NCBI GenBank assembly: GCA_035048495.1
Contig: CM068548.1
Span: forward strand, 14,931,464 to 14,995,463
Direction of reading: 5' to 3'
Length of the DNA stretch: 64,000 nucleotides
DNA from: Euptelea pleiosperma
Taxonomy: Eukaryota > Streptophyta > Magnoliopsida > Ranunculales > Eupteleaceae
A model generated the notes under the pieces. That model was not told the origin of the DNA. It worked only from the letters and a program-made list of their open reading frames with translations, and did not search any database. Position 1 is the first letter of the stretch; every line of letters starts with the position of its first letter. The translations under genes were made by a program, and so were the position numbers. Shown one piece after another: positions 34,447 to 45,834 of the stretch.

Positions 34447-36559
34447 ATGTCGATTTCGTCGGATTTCTCTGAAGCCGGGAGGTTTTCTGCCCGGAAAACA
34501 GTTGGATCGCTGGAGAAGTCGAATTTCTCGCAGACGTGTAATCTATTGAGTCAATATTTGAAGGAGAAAGGAAGTTTCAGAGATCTGAGCCTTGGAATAA
34601 GTTCCAATCTAGAAGTTAAAGGTACGGTGTTTGTTTTTCTGTTTTTTTTTTCAAGTTCTAAGTTTTCTCCAATTGATTCATCTCAATTTGGCTCTAATTG
34701 ATGTTTCTCTGTTGAAAATTTCTTGCTCTGGCTCTGATTGTTCGTTCTCTGGCGAAAATTACTGAATTTTCTTGTTTTAAGCAGGTTTTGAGATACTTTT
34801 TTATTTCACGTATTTTTATAGGAAATCGAAATTTTAGAAATGGATAATTCTAGATGGTTCTAGAAAATTCTACCTAGATTTATGTCTTCCTGTTAGAGAT
34901 CTCTCCTTATCTTCACAAATATTTCCGAAAATTATTTATTTTTATGGAATTATTTTTCGCAATTTGCAGATCTTAACTATTTCCACAAAAAAAAAAAAAA
35001 AAACCACGTTTGGTTTTTTCGCAGATCTCAATTTCCCTTAATTTCTATTTCTTTAGCTAGAACTAGTACTTAGACCTCATTTTTCTTTGCCAAGATTCAT
35101 CTCACCAAACAACTATAAATCCCTTTGGATTTACCTCCAAAATCCACACAAGTTTGAAATCTTTTACTTAAAATCGGACCAAAAAAACAAAATTTCTGAT
35201 GTATAGTTTCCTGCTTCACTTCCAGGCAACCCGGAATCGTTTCTGCATACAACAACGACGATGAATTTCTTGCCGAGAGAAGCTTCGGGCATTTCGGAGC
35301 GACAAGCTGCGAGCTTGTCTCGTAACATGAAGTCCATGGATTTGTTTCCTCAACATGCCGGTTTTGGCCGATCCGATTCTACTGAAAACATCCCAAAGAA
35401 GGCTGATTTCAGGTAAGGACACGTTTGGTGTATTCCCATTGTTCTAAGGGTATTTTGGGTCAATAAATTCTAGTTTGTTTTTGTAAATTTGCATATCCAC
35501 AAGGGTGTTTCGTAATTTGGTCTATACATACTAGTACTAGATATCATGCACGTAGAAAACTACAGGAAAATGTTACTTTCGCCCCCTGAGAAGGCGGCCC
35601 CATTATGTGATTATTAGAGTTTGAAGTTATTATTATAGCTTGGGAGCCTAGTAATTATCAGAAGGGAGATTAACTAGGTTTCAATTCATTCTGAGTTTAC
35701 ACGATAGACTTGATGGTCTTCGAGATTTGTGGAGTGTAGATCCCCAGGACCAATTTTTTTTTTTGTACATAGCCATTATCATAAAATCTTTTTATTTATC
35801 ATTGTTTTTTATGTTCGTGTCATGAAAACAGGCCGGAAAACGCCCAAATGACGATATTTTATGCCGGAAGAGTAATTGTGTTGGACAATCTGTCAGCGGA
35901 CAAGGCGAAGGAAGTCATGCTCTTAGCTAACAAGGCAAGCTCTCAGAATTCAAGCACCGATGGACAAAATTCCGGTGGCTTTGTGGCTTCTGGTACGAAT
36001 TTTTCCGGGAATAATTCGACCCAGGAGCAGTTTCAACGACCTCCTCAAGCCAATGTATCAGGTAAATTTTTATTCTGAAAGTTTATTTCTTGATAATTTG
36101 TTTTGATTAAGCTTAATAGGTTTAAATTAATTGTTTTTTTTGGGGTATTTTTTTGTATTACAGATCTCCCAATTGCAAGGAAAGCATCACTTCACCGGTT
36201 CTTAGAGAAGAGAAAAGATAGGTAGGTAAATTAGAAAACAGAACCGTAATCTTTTGTGTGTCTACATTTGATCAAGTCCTATCCATGCACAATCGGATGG
36301 CTACGATTCGATGAATGGTCAAGGTTTATACTTGTGCATGGACTGGACATACAACTTAGCACTTCAAAAAAAAAAAAAAAAAACCTCAAATTCAATTGAG
36401 AAATCTTATTTACCCTTTATGACAATATTTTTCAGGATTAGTGCAAAAGCACCATACCAACTAAACAACTCGGCTTCAGCTCCAGCCAAGCCAATGGAAA
36501 GCAAGGTCTGGCTCGGTTTGGCATCGCAATCGGCGAAGCCATTTGAGCTCCAATTGTAG
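34447..36559 (+). CDS. JAZ: JAZ/TIFY jasmonate-signalling repressor (TIFY10/JAZ1-like)
   Basis: Five exons (34447-34621, 35226-35412, 35832-36061, 36164-36221, 36436-36559) give 257 residues. JAZ proteins repress MYC transcription factors in the nucleus and are degraded through COI1 when jasmonoyl-isoleucine is present (family knowledge). The N-terminus has FSQTCNLLSQYLKEKGSF (27-44), the MYC-contacting region of JAZ1-like members. The TIFY motif reads TIFYAG (128-133). The Jas motif starts with the degron LPIARKASLHRFLEKRKDR (199-217) and ends PYQLN, so it should be COI1-sensitive and nuclear. The intron between the degron half and the rest of Jas is at the conserved position, where retention makes stable variants in other plants. 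The C-terminus, WLGLASQ then FELQL, includes an LxLxL-like end. The first in-frame ATG is used. Confidence 0.95.
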
Positions 36560-37147
36560 CCATATAGGCTCAAATTCGGGCTGGATTAGATCTAACTGTG
36601 CTCTCGGCTTCAAATTTACGCCTTAAAGCATTTATAAATTTTATATTTTGTTCTATTTGTAATTAGTTATCAGTAATTTCCATTACTGATAATTTTGAAT
36701 TATTGGGTAGCTCTCTCAGCTCTCTCACTCACCATTACTTTCCTATTTAATAGAAAAGGATATAATTTTCAAGAACGTTTTGGGTAATGGTGTTTGATGG
36801 TTTGGATCGTCCGATCTTATGATGATTTTTTGATATTTGATTCTTCAATTTCTATGTTGTATACCCATCTAACAGTCCAAATTCATTGCCAACAAGAGCA
36901 AAGCAAAAATAATTATGTAATTAGTATTGATGACCATGTGATTATCAAAAAAAGTTGAAGTTGTAATAAGCCATCTATATCACTCTCGATTGACATTCAT
37001 GATAATCAATATGTGGGGTTGTTATAAGGTCTCAAACGAGCGCGGTGCGGTGGGGCCCAAACGGGAGTGCCCCTAGGGCTGATTTTGGGTGAGATCATCC
37101 TCAAAATAAATCAGACCATTCTGAATTTCGGACCCCACCAAAATTGC

Positions 37148-37310
37148 TGGGAAAAAATTCACTGCCCCGTCCCCCTCGCAAAATGTCTGACAAGTACCCT
37201 TTGTTAATTACTAACCAGGGGCTTAACACGGGTTGGATTAAGGGATTGAAGTGCGTGTCTGACAATTTGGGTGGGGAGACTTCAATCACGAATGTTTTCT
37301 CAAATTTGCT
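37148..37310. mobile_element. Family D TIR element, diverged copy
   Basis: Contains GCAAAATGTCTGACAAGTAC and, inverted, GTGTCTGACAATTTGGGTGG, about 65 bp apart, matching the better copy at 42254-42464. Confidence 0.6.
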
Positions 37311-38224
37311 CTTCAGAAAATGAACAGTCCCAACCCAAAATCGTCGTATACAATATACAGTTGGTTATAGAGATGGAGGCAGGATTTTGTTCGAGGGGGG
37401 CACAAATACAATCCTTTAATGGGGGGCATTTTTAAAGAAATAAAATTTGAGGGGAGCATTAAACTAAAAATTTAAAGGGCAATTTGGGAATATAAATTTT
37501 TCTTTAAAAAAATTTGAAGTTGAGACGAGACACGTGTCCCCCTCAAGGCCTTTTGTTTTTTTTGGCTCCAACCCTAATTGGTTCTAAGCATAAGGCAAAG
37601 ATACCGACAGAGGGGATTGAGTACCAAGAAGCGAGTTATTTATACGGAGCATTCTTCTTATGACTAGATCCAATCTCCTGACCCATGGAAAAAAAATAAT
37701 AATACTAATTATTGAAATTGGAAGCACATCACGTTGTGGGAAGGCGTGTTTTAGAACGCAGGCGCTTAAAAAAAAAAAAGAGTCAAAAAACGGAGGAAAT
37801 GTTAGGTGGCTCTTTGATGACTTTAAAATAAGGCTTTAATCGGTCACGTTGTTCACGTCTCTTTTACTTTTGGAAGAAGAAAAATAGATGAAAATATATG
37901 TGAGGGGAAAGAGATGAAATTGGTTGACACATGCTAAGCACAAGCGTGTAGGGACTAAGAAACCGTGTAGGGACCACCATTTCTTTGACCCTTTCTACTT
38001 TAGCTCAAAAGCATTCACATCTTTCTTATTCTTATATCATTAAATTATTTTTAAAAAAAATTGGTTTTATCGGTCAAGATGTTTTAATTATTATACACCT
38101 AACGCACATGTTTGAGGGGACCCACTCACCTACATAGCAAGCCCTAAATGCGTGGGCCCACACTCTAAATTTTGAGAAATAGTATGCCGATATATATCGG
38201 TCAATACCCATATTGTTCAAAGCA

Positions 38225-38581
38225 AGGTTTAAAGGGGACCGTTATAATGGTATAACGGACTAGGGGCGTTACCGTTTTTTCCGTTATAACGAAAAAAAAT
38301 GCTCAGGGGCAAAAATGAAAAAAAATGGGAAAATAACGGAAAAAGTGACGCTGAAATTCAAATTTTGAATTTTAAAATTTGAATTTCAAAAATAGAAAAT
38401 AACGGAATAAACGGAATATAACGGAAAATAATGGAAAAAAAATGAAAATAACGGACATTTTTTTCAGAAAATAATGGTCGTTATTTTCTGGGTGTTTTAA
38501 CGGTCCATAACGTAATGGGGTAGGTCTGAATCCGTTATAACAGCCATTATTTTCGTTATAACGACCGTTTTTTAAACCTTG
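38225..38581. mobile_element. Family B MITE
   Basis: Starts AAGGTTTAAAGGGGACCGTT and ends with CGACCGTTTTTTAAACCTT, an inverted match. The flanks GTTCAAAG and GTCCAAAG may be a decayed target-site duplication. It shows the full family layout: arms of CGTTATAACGG motifs, a GGGGCAAAAATGAAAAA block and an AT-rich palindrome. Confidence 0.85.
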
Positions 38582-38888
38582 GTCCAAAGTATCTCGATCA
38601 GGATCGACCAATACAGTCCGAAATCATGTGATATGAAATGACAAGTTCGCATTCAGTTAAAAAAATTATAAATTTTATTAAATTCAAATTGATAAAAACT
38701 ATAAAAATGCTATAAAATCAATATAGACAATAAAAATGATCTAAAATTGGTAAAATAGAAATTAAAAAAATTAAATTAAATGTATTTATAAAAAAAAGTA
38801 TCTTATTTGAATTATTTATGAAAAAGATATAACCAAAGGGTGGGCTACAATTTTTTGAAATGTCCATTTTTCAATTGTTTGGCCGACT

Positions 38889-38999
38889 CCCTTTGAAAGG
38901 GCGTCCACAAGCTGTAGATGCCCTTTCAAAGGACGTATGGAGCTTACAAACGCCCTTTGAAATGGCATATGTAGCTTACAGACGCCCTATCAAAGGACG
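38889..38999. repeat. 32-bp-period array with palindromic CCCTTTSAAAGG cores
   Basis: Four palindrome-like cores start at 38889, 38921, 38953 and 38985, exactly 32 bp apart: CCCTTTGAAAGGGCG, CCCTTTCAAAGGACG, CCCTTTGAAATGGCA and CCCTATCAAAGGACG. The 17-bp segments between them are also alike (built on AGCTTACARACG), so this is a short tandem satellite and not independent spacers. Confidence 0.85.
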
Positions 39000-39044
39000 T
39001 TAGCTCAACATTTTTTTTAATTTTTTGAAAAATTTCAATTGTGT

Positions 39045-39225
39045 CGTTTTCTATAGTAAAAAATAAATCATGAAAAATACTCTAATCCAACGGATAGAAA
39101 TTACAAATCAAGATGAATTTTGATACGTAGGTCTACCTAGGGATGGGACAAATATATCCATATGGTCAGTGGTCTCTAAGAATGTGACACGTGGCACATA
39201 ATATGGTCCATCATCAACGTTCGTC
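39045..39225. mobile_element. Family A MITE, right-arm fragment
   Basis: Keeps the right-arm order: GTAGGTCTACCTAGGGATGG, a CATATGG block and GTGACACGTGGCACATAATATG. A separate AAAAATCAACATGATTAG fragment follows at about 39265. Confidence 0.65.
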
Positions 39226-40479
39226 ATTGGCCAAAGTTGTACCTCAAGTTGCATATAAACCAAAAATCAACATGATTAGTGATTTCAAACCTTTAGATCC
39301 TTGTACCCCAAATAATGGTCAAATTCCCATGTCTGTCTAGGATTACCAAAATACCCTTGTCTGACGCCTTTTCGTGACACTAACCAAATTAGTAGCATAA
39401 ATGACACAGAGATCTATACATTTGCATAAGTTTGAATGAAAAAATTTATACTTTGCAAAAAAATATTTATCTTATGTTTTTATTTTTATTTTCTAAGGAC
39501 TAAACTCCCGGATGGAGGGAAGCTTATGCCCAGACAAACGGGGGATGCAAGTACCTAACCACTCTAGACGCTATAGTGGAACAGAAAATAGAAGCATGAA
39601 TGCGACATAGTAAAAATGTCGTCCTAATCTATAATATAAGGCGTACCAATCTTGTCCAATCGAATAATACCAACAAATTTAGAGGGACCGTCACCTCTAA
39701 ACTCCACGTATGATCTGTTGAGTAACCCATTCATGGCCATGTAAACTCCTGCTAATTTTTATTTACATATTTTATTCGATCCTTTAGGGTTACAGTAGGG
39801 TGCCATAGTTAGTCGACAAAAATATGGTATTGGAAAAGTTAGAATACAATTCGGTTTCTCATTTGAAAATTTGTTTAAAACTTTGGGCAAGTAAACTAAA
39901 ATAAAGATAATATTAATAATGATTTTTAACATTTTTATTTTTTTAATAACTCGGAATAATACGTGTATACTATCGGAATAATAAGGTTCCTCGTAAAATC
40001 TATGATTACATATATATGCCAACTTGCCCACAATGTGTTAAACATAGTGAGACGACCTTTTGTTCAAATTCACTACTTTGCAAGTGTTGTGGACAATAAA
40101 CACAAAATTTTTTAATTCTTAGAATCTAAAATTCTAGAAACCCCAAGTTCTGAAATTCTATTTTCAATTTCAAATCCATGTCTAGTAATCAAACATACGC
40201 AAAACGGAAAATGCAAGGTTTTTATTTGTAATGGATCAGAATTTTGTCCACTGACACCATGAATGCTTGGCCCACTCTTGATGGACCCACACATTAAAAG
40301 TCAAACTTATTGGGCTTAGACACGTTTTTTCATCATAGGCTGAAATGAACAATTTTATGGACGGTTCAAAATCCATGATAAAAACTGCTTAAATGCCGCG
40401 ATTATGAGTCACCAATCATGTTGATTTTTTGTGTACAAGTAAATAAAAAAGGACTAAACAGTCTCGGTCAGTACGGAGT

Positions 40480-40965
40480 AGAACTTTGCTGACTGTGGCA
40501 GGTCAGGAAAGTTACGTACCAGCCACAATGTGAGCCACATGGCATATTCTTAGAGATTTCTGACCATATGGATGTTTCTCCAACCCTAGATGGACATACA
40601 GACCAAAATTAGCTTCATTAGTGATTTCTAAGCATTGGATTGGAGTCGTTTTCATTGGTTGTTTTTTTTTAACCGGTGTAATTTGAGCATTATTAACCAT
40701 CATTTAGGTACAAAGAGCCATAGGTTGTATTTTTTTTTTAAAGTGGGGGCCACACGAACGCGTACCCCCTCTACCACAAATTATGATGTAGACTCTCTTA
40801 CTTGGGGAGATCTTAGGCGAGCGCCACTCCTAAGTTTGAAATCACTAATCAGGTTGATTTTTGGTATGTAGGCCTACCTAGGGATTATCCCAACATCCAT
40901 ACGGTCAGCGAACTCTAAAAAGTGTGCCACATGGCTGATATTGGCGACGCTCAGCAAAGTTCTAA
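40480..40965. mobile_element. Family A MITE with an inserted block
   Basis: Outer ends GAACTTTGCTGACTG and, inverted, CGCTCAGCAAAGTTC pair. About 95 bp of unrelated sequence (about 40735-40830, GC-richer) lies in the right arm. Confidence 0.7.
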
Positions 40966-42253
40966 TCGGCCAATAGGCTCGAAAGAGTATGCCATGCACA
41001 TGACATTTTTGGGCGAAGGAAGTACAAAACTTTTGAAACAGCTCTACGTGCCAAAGAATTTTTTTTTTTTTTTTTTTTTTAAGGTCTTGAGGTTGGTGGT
41101 CACTTTAGGTTAGGTGACCCACGTGAATGGGATATGACATGTAGGTAGCTTTAGGTGGAAAGAGATAAACCTGATACCCAAGGGACGGCTGGTCGAGCTA
41201 GTAGGTCCCATGCACCGTCAACCTAATGTAACTCGCTAGCAAGGCCAAGACATAGATCGAGCTCTAGATGGAAGCATAGAGATGGACCCTGTTGGGGTCG
41301 AGGCCAATAACGACACCGAAGGCGCAGATCTTGATAGAGATCTGTGACAAGTCATAGCTCTTTAAAAAAGGAAGAAGATCTGGAAAGCCACAAGGGAAAG
41401 CCCTCGCCTGCACCAGAGCTTGAGCCTTCGGATACGCTAAGATCGGGTAACCCAGATTTAACCCCACGAGACAAAAATTGTTGATGGGGAGATTAATGCT
41501 AGCTGTTGGGATTCAGGATATCTCTGCATTCTTCGTGATCAAATCTTTTTATTCCTTTTTATATATTTACTTATTGACAAATACTCCGACGTTCAAATCA
41601 GCTTCCTGATAAGTAATTATGTATGAAAATGATTGTATCCATACATTAGGGATGTGATCTGTATATATAATGCTGTCGAGATATCCCCACATTCTTCAAA
41701 TGGATCAAATCTTCTTCTCTCTTCTATTATTTTTGCAAAAAAAAAAAAAAAAAAAAAAAAAAACCCACTCTGACAATCAAATCAGCTTTAGAAGGATCTT
41801 ATCCCCAGGATATAGTCTGTATTTATAATGGAAGATCTCGCGCGGTGGTGCCAAGTAATTACATGTGCACTACTGGTTGTACTTCCTGTGTGGTCAAGAA
41901 CGTACGTACCTTCATCTTACAGGATAGGTGTCAAGGTTGGCTAGCTAACATGTTATCCCTAACATAGACTATTTATATCCATTATTTCATGTAACTTTAG
42001 TTTTGGAAAGGAAAATTTTAACTCAAAGGGCATCAAGCAAATCAAGGGCCATTCATCAATAAATTGGAAAGTGGCTGGCTTAGATGATTTGATATTAGAA
42101 GAATATCTAAAAGAGTGATTGGTCCACCTTCAATGTATTGATTGATGGCCCTTGATTTGCATGACGATCATGAGGCGAAATTTTTAACTCTTCATTATGA
42201 TCTTCTTTTACATTAGTAGATTTTTTGTCTTTTTTTGTACTCGAGCCCCCTAC

Positions 42254-42464
42254 GTGGAGAAAACATTCGCTGGCTCCGGGGAACTTCAAACTTTGAAGTC
42301 TCCCCACCCAAAATGTCTGACAAGTACCCGCACTCCTTAACTCAACCCGCCTTAAGCCCTTGGTTAGTGATTAACAAGGGGTACTTGTCAGACATTTTGG
42401 GAGGACGACTTCAATGTTTGAAGTCCCCCGGGATCAGCAAATTTTTTTCTCCCCCTCTGTTGTC
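42254..42464. mobile_element. Family D foldback element
   Basis: About 75-bp terminal inverted repeats: a GGAGAAAACATTCGCTGG end, then CTTCAAACTTTGAAGTC, then CCCAAAATGTCTGACAAGTA, mirrored at the right by TACTTGTCAGACATTTTGGG and CTTCAATGTTTGAAGTC. The loop is about 55 bp. Confidence 0.8.
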
Positions 42465-42504
42465 TTCTGACCCCAGCTGATGTTTTTAGATGTTTCTTCT
42501 TTAG

Positions 42505-42665
42505 TCGTGGCCGACTGTATATGGTTGAGGTCATTGACCGTTGGATTCAAAAGATCCATGGTCCATGAGGCAACAACTATTTTACCTTTTGCAGTTGTTG
42601 CCTTGTAAACTGTGGATCTCTTGAATCTAGTGGTCGATGGCCCTCAACCGTATATGGTCATCTGT
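42505..42665. repeat. Imperfect palindrome of about 160 bp
   Basis: The left half (TATATGGTTGAGG, then GGATTCAAAAGATCCA, then GGCAACAACT) is mirrored by AGTTGTTGCC, TGGATCTCTTGAATC and CCTCAACCGTATATGG. A partial match to the inner block (GTGGATCTCTTGAATCTGATG) occurs near 29565. Confidence 0.65.
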
Positions 42666-43479
42666 GGTATAGCATTTTCCGTCTTCTTTGCCCATTTTGT
42701 CGATTGCTTGTCCATCGCCCTACCCACCGGGCAGTATTTGTTTCTCTTTTTTTAATATTCCCTTAGAACAGCTATCCATATTGGTTAGTCATTTCAAAAT
42801 AAAGTGAAAAAATTTGAAAAAAGGTTCTTAGTAGGGTCGCCAACTACTTGACCACATTTGGAGATTAGCTAGAAGTACTTCCTCATCTCCAAATATGAAG
42901 CTCTATTGCCATCGCTCTATCTCCCTAGCTAAAGGACCTTTACCATTTTACCCTTCTAACACAAAACCCACTTCCCTTTCTTTTGCAATAGCCCACCTTG
43001 ATGCCATTGATGTAGGGTACAAAGAGCTTGATTTATTTTTTCTGTGCCTATCCTCATAGGGAAGAGTGTGCAACATGGCAGCAATGAATGTCGTCAGACT
43101 TTGTTTAATTTTGGTATATACGCCCCTAGTCACAAAATCTCCGATTTTTTGAATTCACGAATAAATCACCGATTAATGGACAAAATTGGTAAAATCTCCG
43201 ATTAATCAAAAAACTCGGCTATTAATTAATGATTTTGTCAATTTTTGGAAATGATATATCATGCTTGTGAGTTATGACTTATTATTATGGAATTATAGAT
43301 GTGCTTTTCGTCGTATAAATGTGTTTTTTTTTTTTTAAAACAACATTTCTAAATTGAAAAATACCATGATATTACTTTTTATTTTTGCCGATTTCTACCG
43401 ATTTTTACTGAATTTATCTGAAATTTTCAGACTTTACCCCTTGTCGATTTATGGCCAAATCACGAATTTGTGACTATGT

Positions 43480-43750
43480 ATAGGCCTACGTAGGGATGAG
43501 CTGCTATACGGTCAATATTCTCTAAGAATGTTCCACGTGGTTCATTTTAGAGGAAACTAACCATATGGATGTTTGGCCAATCAATCCCTAGGTGGACATG
43601 CAAACCAAAAATCAACCTGGTTAGTGACTTACAAGTGCTGGATTGGAGTCATTTGCATGGGTTGATTTAACCGTGGGAATTTGACCATTATTTGGGTACA
43701 AGGATCTAAAGGTTTGTAATCACTAATTATATTGATTTTTGGTTTGTACG
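43480..43750. mobile_element. Family A MITE composite
   Basis: A right-arm fragment (CCTACGTAGGGATG to the GTTCCACGTGGTTCATTTTAG block, about 43480-43550) is followed directly by a left arm, loop and part of a right arm ending TTTGGTTTGTACGC. Another diverged arm follows at about 43775-43935. Confidence 0.6.
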
Positions 43751-44544
43751 CAACTCGATCTACAATTTTGACAAATGACAAACGTTGATGATGGATCATT
43801 TTATGTGCCGCGTGTCGCACTCTTGGAGACCAGTGAACATATGGATGTTTGTCCCATTCTAAGTAGACCTACACATCAGAATTCATCTTGATTTGTAATT
43901 TCTATCTGTTGGATTAGAGTAATTTTATAGTATTTTTATATTAATTTTATAACAATTAAAATCAAACAACAATTAAAAACTTGGGATCAATACTTCGAAA
44001 TGAAAATATTTTAGAAAGGGAAATGATTTAAGCAATCAAAATGAAAATCAAACAGAGCCCGGATTACTGTTTATGGTGAAAATGGATTCGAAAGGATAGC
44101 GTTTTTCTACCATACCCAAATTCAGATGATTTGCAAATAATTCTAGAACCACAAAGAAAACATCCTAAATGCGCTCTAAAAGTGACATGATTCGAAAAAA
44201 GAAGAAATTGCCATCGTTTTAAAAAAACCCAAAATTTGAATCATGTTGGAAAACCATTTAGGAACTCCTGCATACTCAATCACCTTTGCAAATATTTGAC
44301 CTCCATAGATTGTCTCACTCTTAACAGTTTTAAGTATTTACCAGAACATTTTGAGTCATAAAGAGTGCCACACATGGCATTTTGGGAGGGGGACTTCAAA
44401 CTTGGGCTTGGCAACACAGGACCAAGCCCATTTCTCTGGCTACCAATCGCTTGATTGTAGGACCCATGCAGTTTGACTATCTTTCCCTCTTTTATAATGT
44501 CTGAGTAGTGTGCAATCTGACGTTCTGTTGAATGAGCACAACTT

Positions 44545-45235
44545 ATTTTGGGTCTACTCAAAGACGGGGTGTTTCTCGGTCAGTTCCTTTTTCGACCTTT
44601 TATTCCTCCACCAAAATCAACAACCACTTTTTTGGCCAGTTGTGTGGAAAGCTTTCATACCTTTAAAAATCTATTTTTTAGCTTAGATTGTCTCTCACCA
44701 AAAATTACTAACCATTGACAATTTGATAGCTAGGAAGTGGTTTCTTGTTAATTTTTGTGTAATGTGCAAGTTCTATGGTGAATCCACAAACCATCTTATG
44801 TTGCATTGTACCGGTTAATCTTTTTCCGACAGGTGGGCTTTCATAGGCAATGCTACAAACTATTGGTGATGTGCTTAGTGGGTGGACTTCTTGGGTAGAA
44901 AGAAAATTTTGTGGAGGATAGCGCCTTGCGCAGTTATTTGCGGCCTTTGGTTGGAGAGAAATAGTAGAATTTTTAGAATCAATGAGAATACCATACAAGA
45001 GGTCCTTATAAACATCAGGGCCCTTCTCTTCTTTTGGGGATCTACATCCTAGGAAATGAGAGGAGTTTTCTTTAGTGACATGGTATTTAGGTTTGATACC
45101 ATTTTGGCGAGGGAGTAATATGTTTGCTATCTTTTTGGGTGTTCTTTTATTTTTGTCAATCTCTGTTGTACCATTCTTTTTGAGATCTTCTCGATCTCCC
45201 ATAATGCATTTGACTTATCAAAGAAAAAAAAAGGA
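44545..45235 (+). mobile_element. Non-LTR retrotransposon (LINE) 3' end with zf-RVT domain, pseudogene
   Basis: Interrupted plus-strand frames resemble the C-terminal zinc-binding domain of plant LINE reverse transcriptases: a VWKAFIPLKI block, LTIDNLIARKW, CKFYGESTNHLMLHC (the zinc-binding pattern) and CLWLERNSRIF in the usual order. Several stops and frameshifts break it. It ends at an A-rich tail near 45222-45235, as expected of a 5'-truncated LINE copy. Confidence 0.75.
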
Positions 45236-45834
45236 ATGAGGAAGAAGCTTGTTCCAGAATATAATTCTTCAAGTGTGTCTAAACAACCATTTATCCCAAG
45301 AATGAAAATACTCCTAACAAAACGCATGGCAAAGAAGAAACATGCGCTTAATTGTTCGCTGGAGTGGTGTCTCAAGACTCCGCTCGTGCCTGTCCGTCCA
45401 TTGCCATTTGATTTGGGGGTTAGGGTTTTGGCCCAAACCCTTGAATGGAAATGCTACATTCAAGGACGATACAGAATCAATTTTGAGAAAGTGAACAGTC
45501 ACTATTGTACTTCAAAGTCCTAATTTCGGCATGTGAAAACAGTCCTTCCCTTGGTTTGAAGCCTTTTTGCTTAAGGTCCATCCATAACTCCTTAGCCAAA
45601 ATAACAATTCAGTTATTTTGATCAAATCTTTCTTTTGTTTGCTGTGGGTCATATGGATGGTGGTTATGAAATCGGTTCGGGATCATCTCGCATCTAGATT
45701 TGTATCTGCACCTAGTATGTTGTTGAGGCGGGAGGGAACAAGAGATGAGGTTTGTTTCATTGAGAATTCAATGCCTCCCTATGACCTACGGAGTAGCTAG
45801 CCAGTTAGTGCTTTGTTTTGAAATTGTTCTATGT

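Noticed and set aside
38889..38999. CRISPR-like appearance of regularly spaced palindromic cores
   Set aside because: The units between the cores are similar to each other, there are only four, no cas genes are present and the genome is a plant nuclear one. It is a short tandem repeat.
41738..41766. Long poly(A) run as the tail of a retrotransposon
   Set aside because: No LINE or SINE body was recognised upstream, so it is left as a simple repeat.
45236..45523. Possible small gene on the plus strand
   Set aside because: No recognisable domain, no splice context, and it follows directly on a LINE tail.
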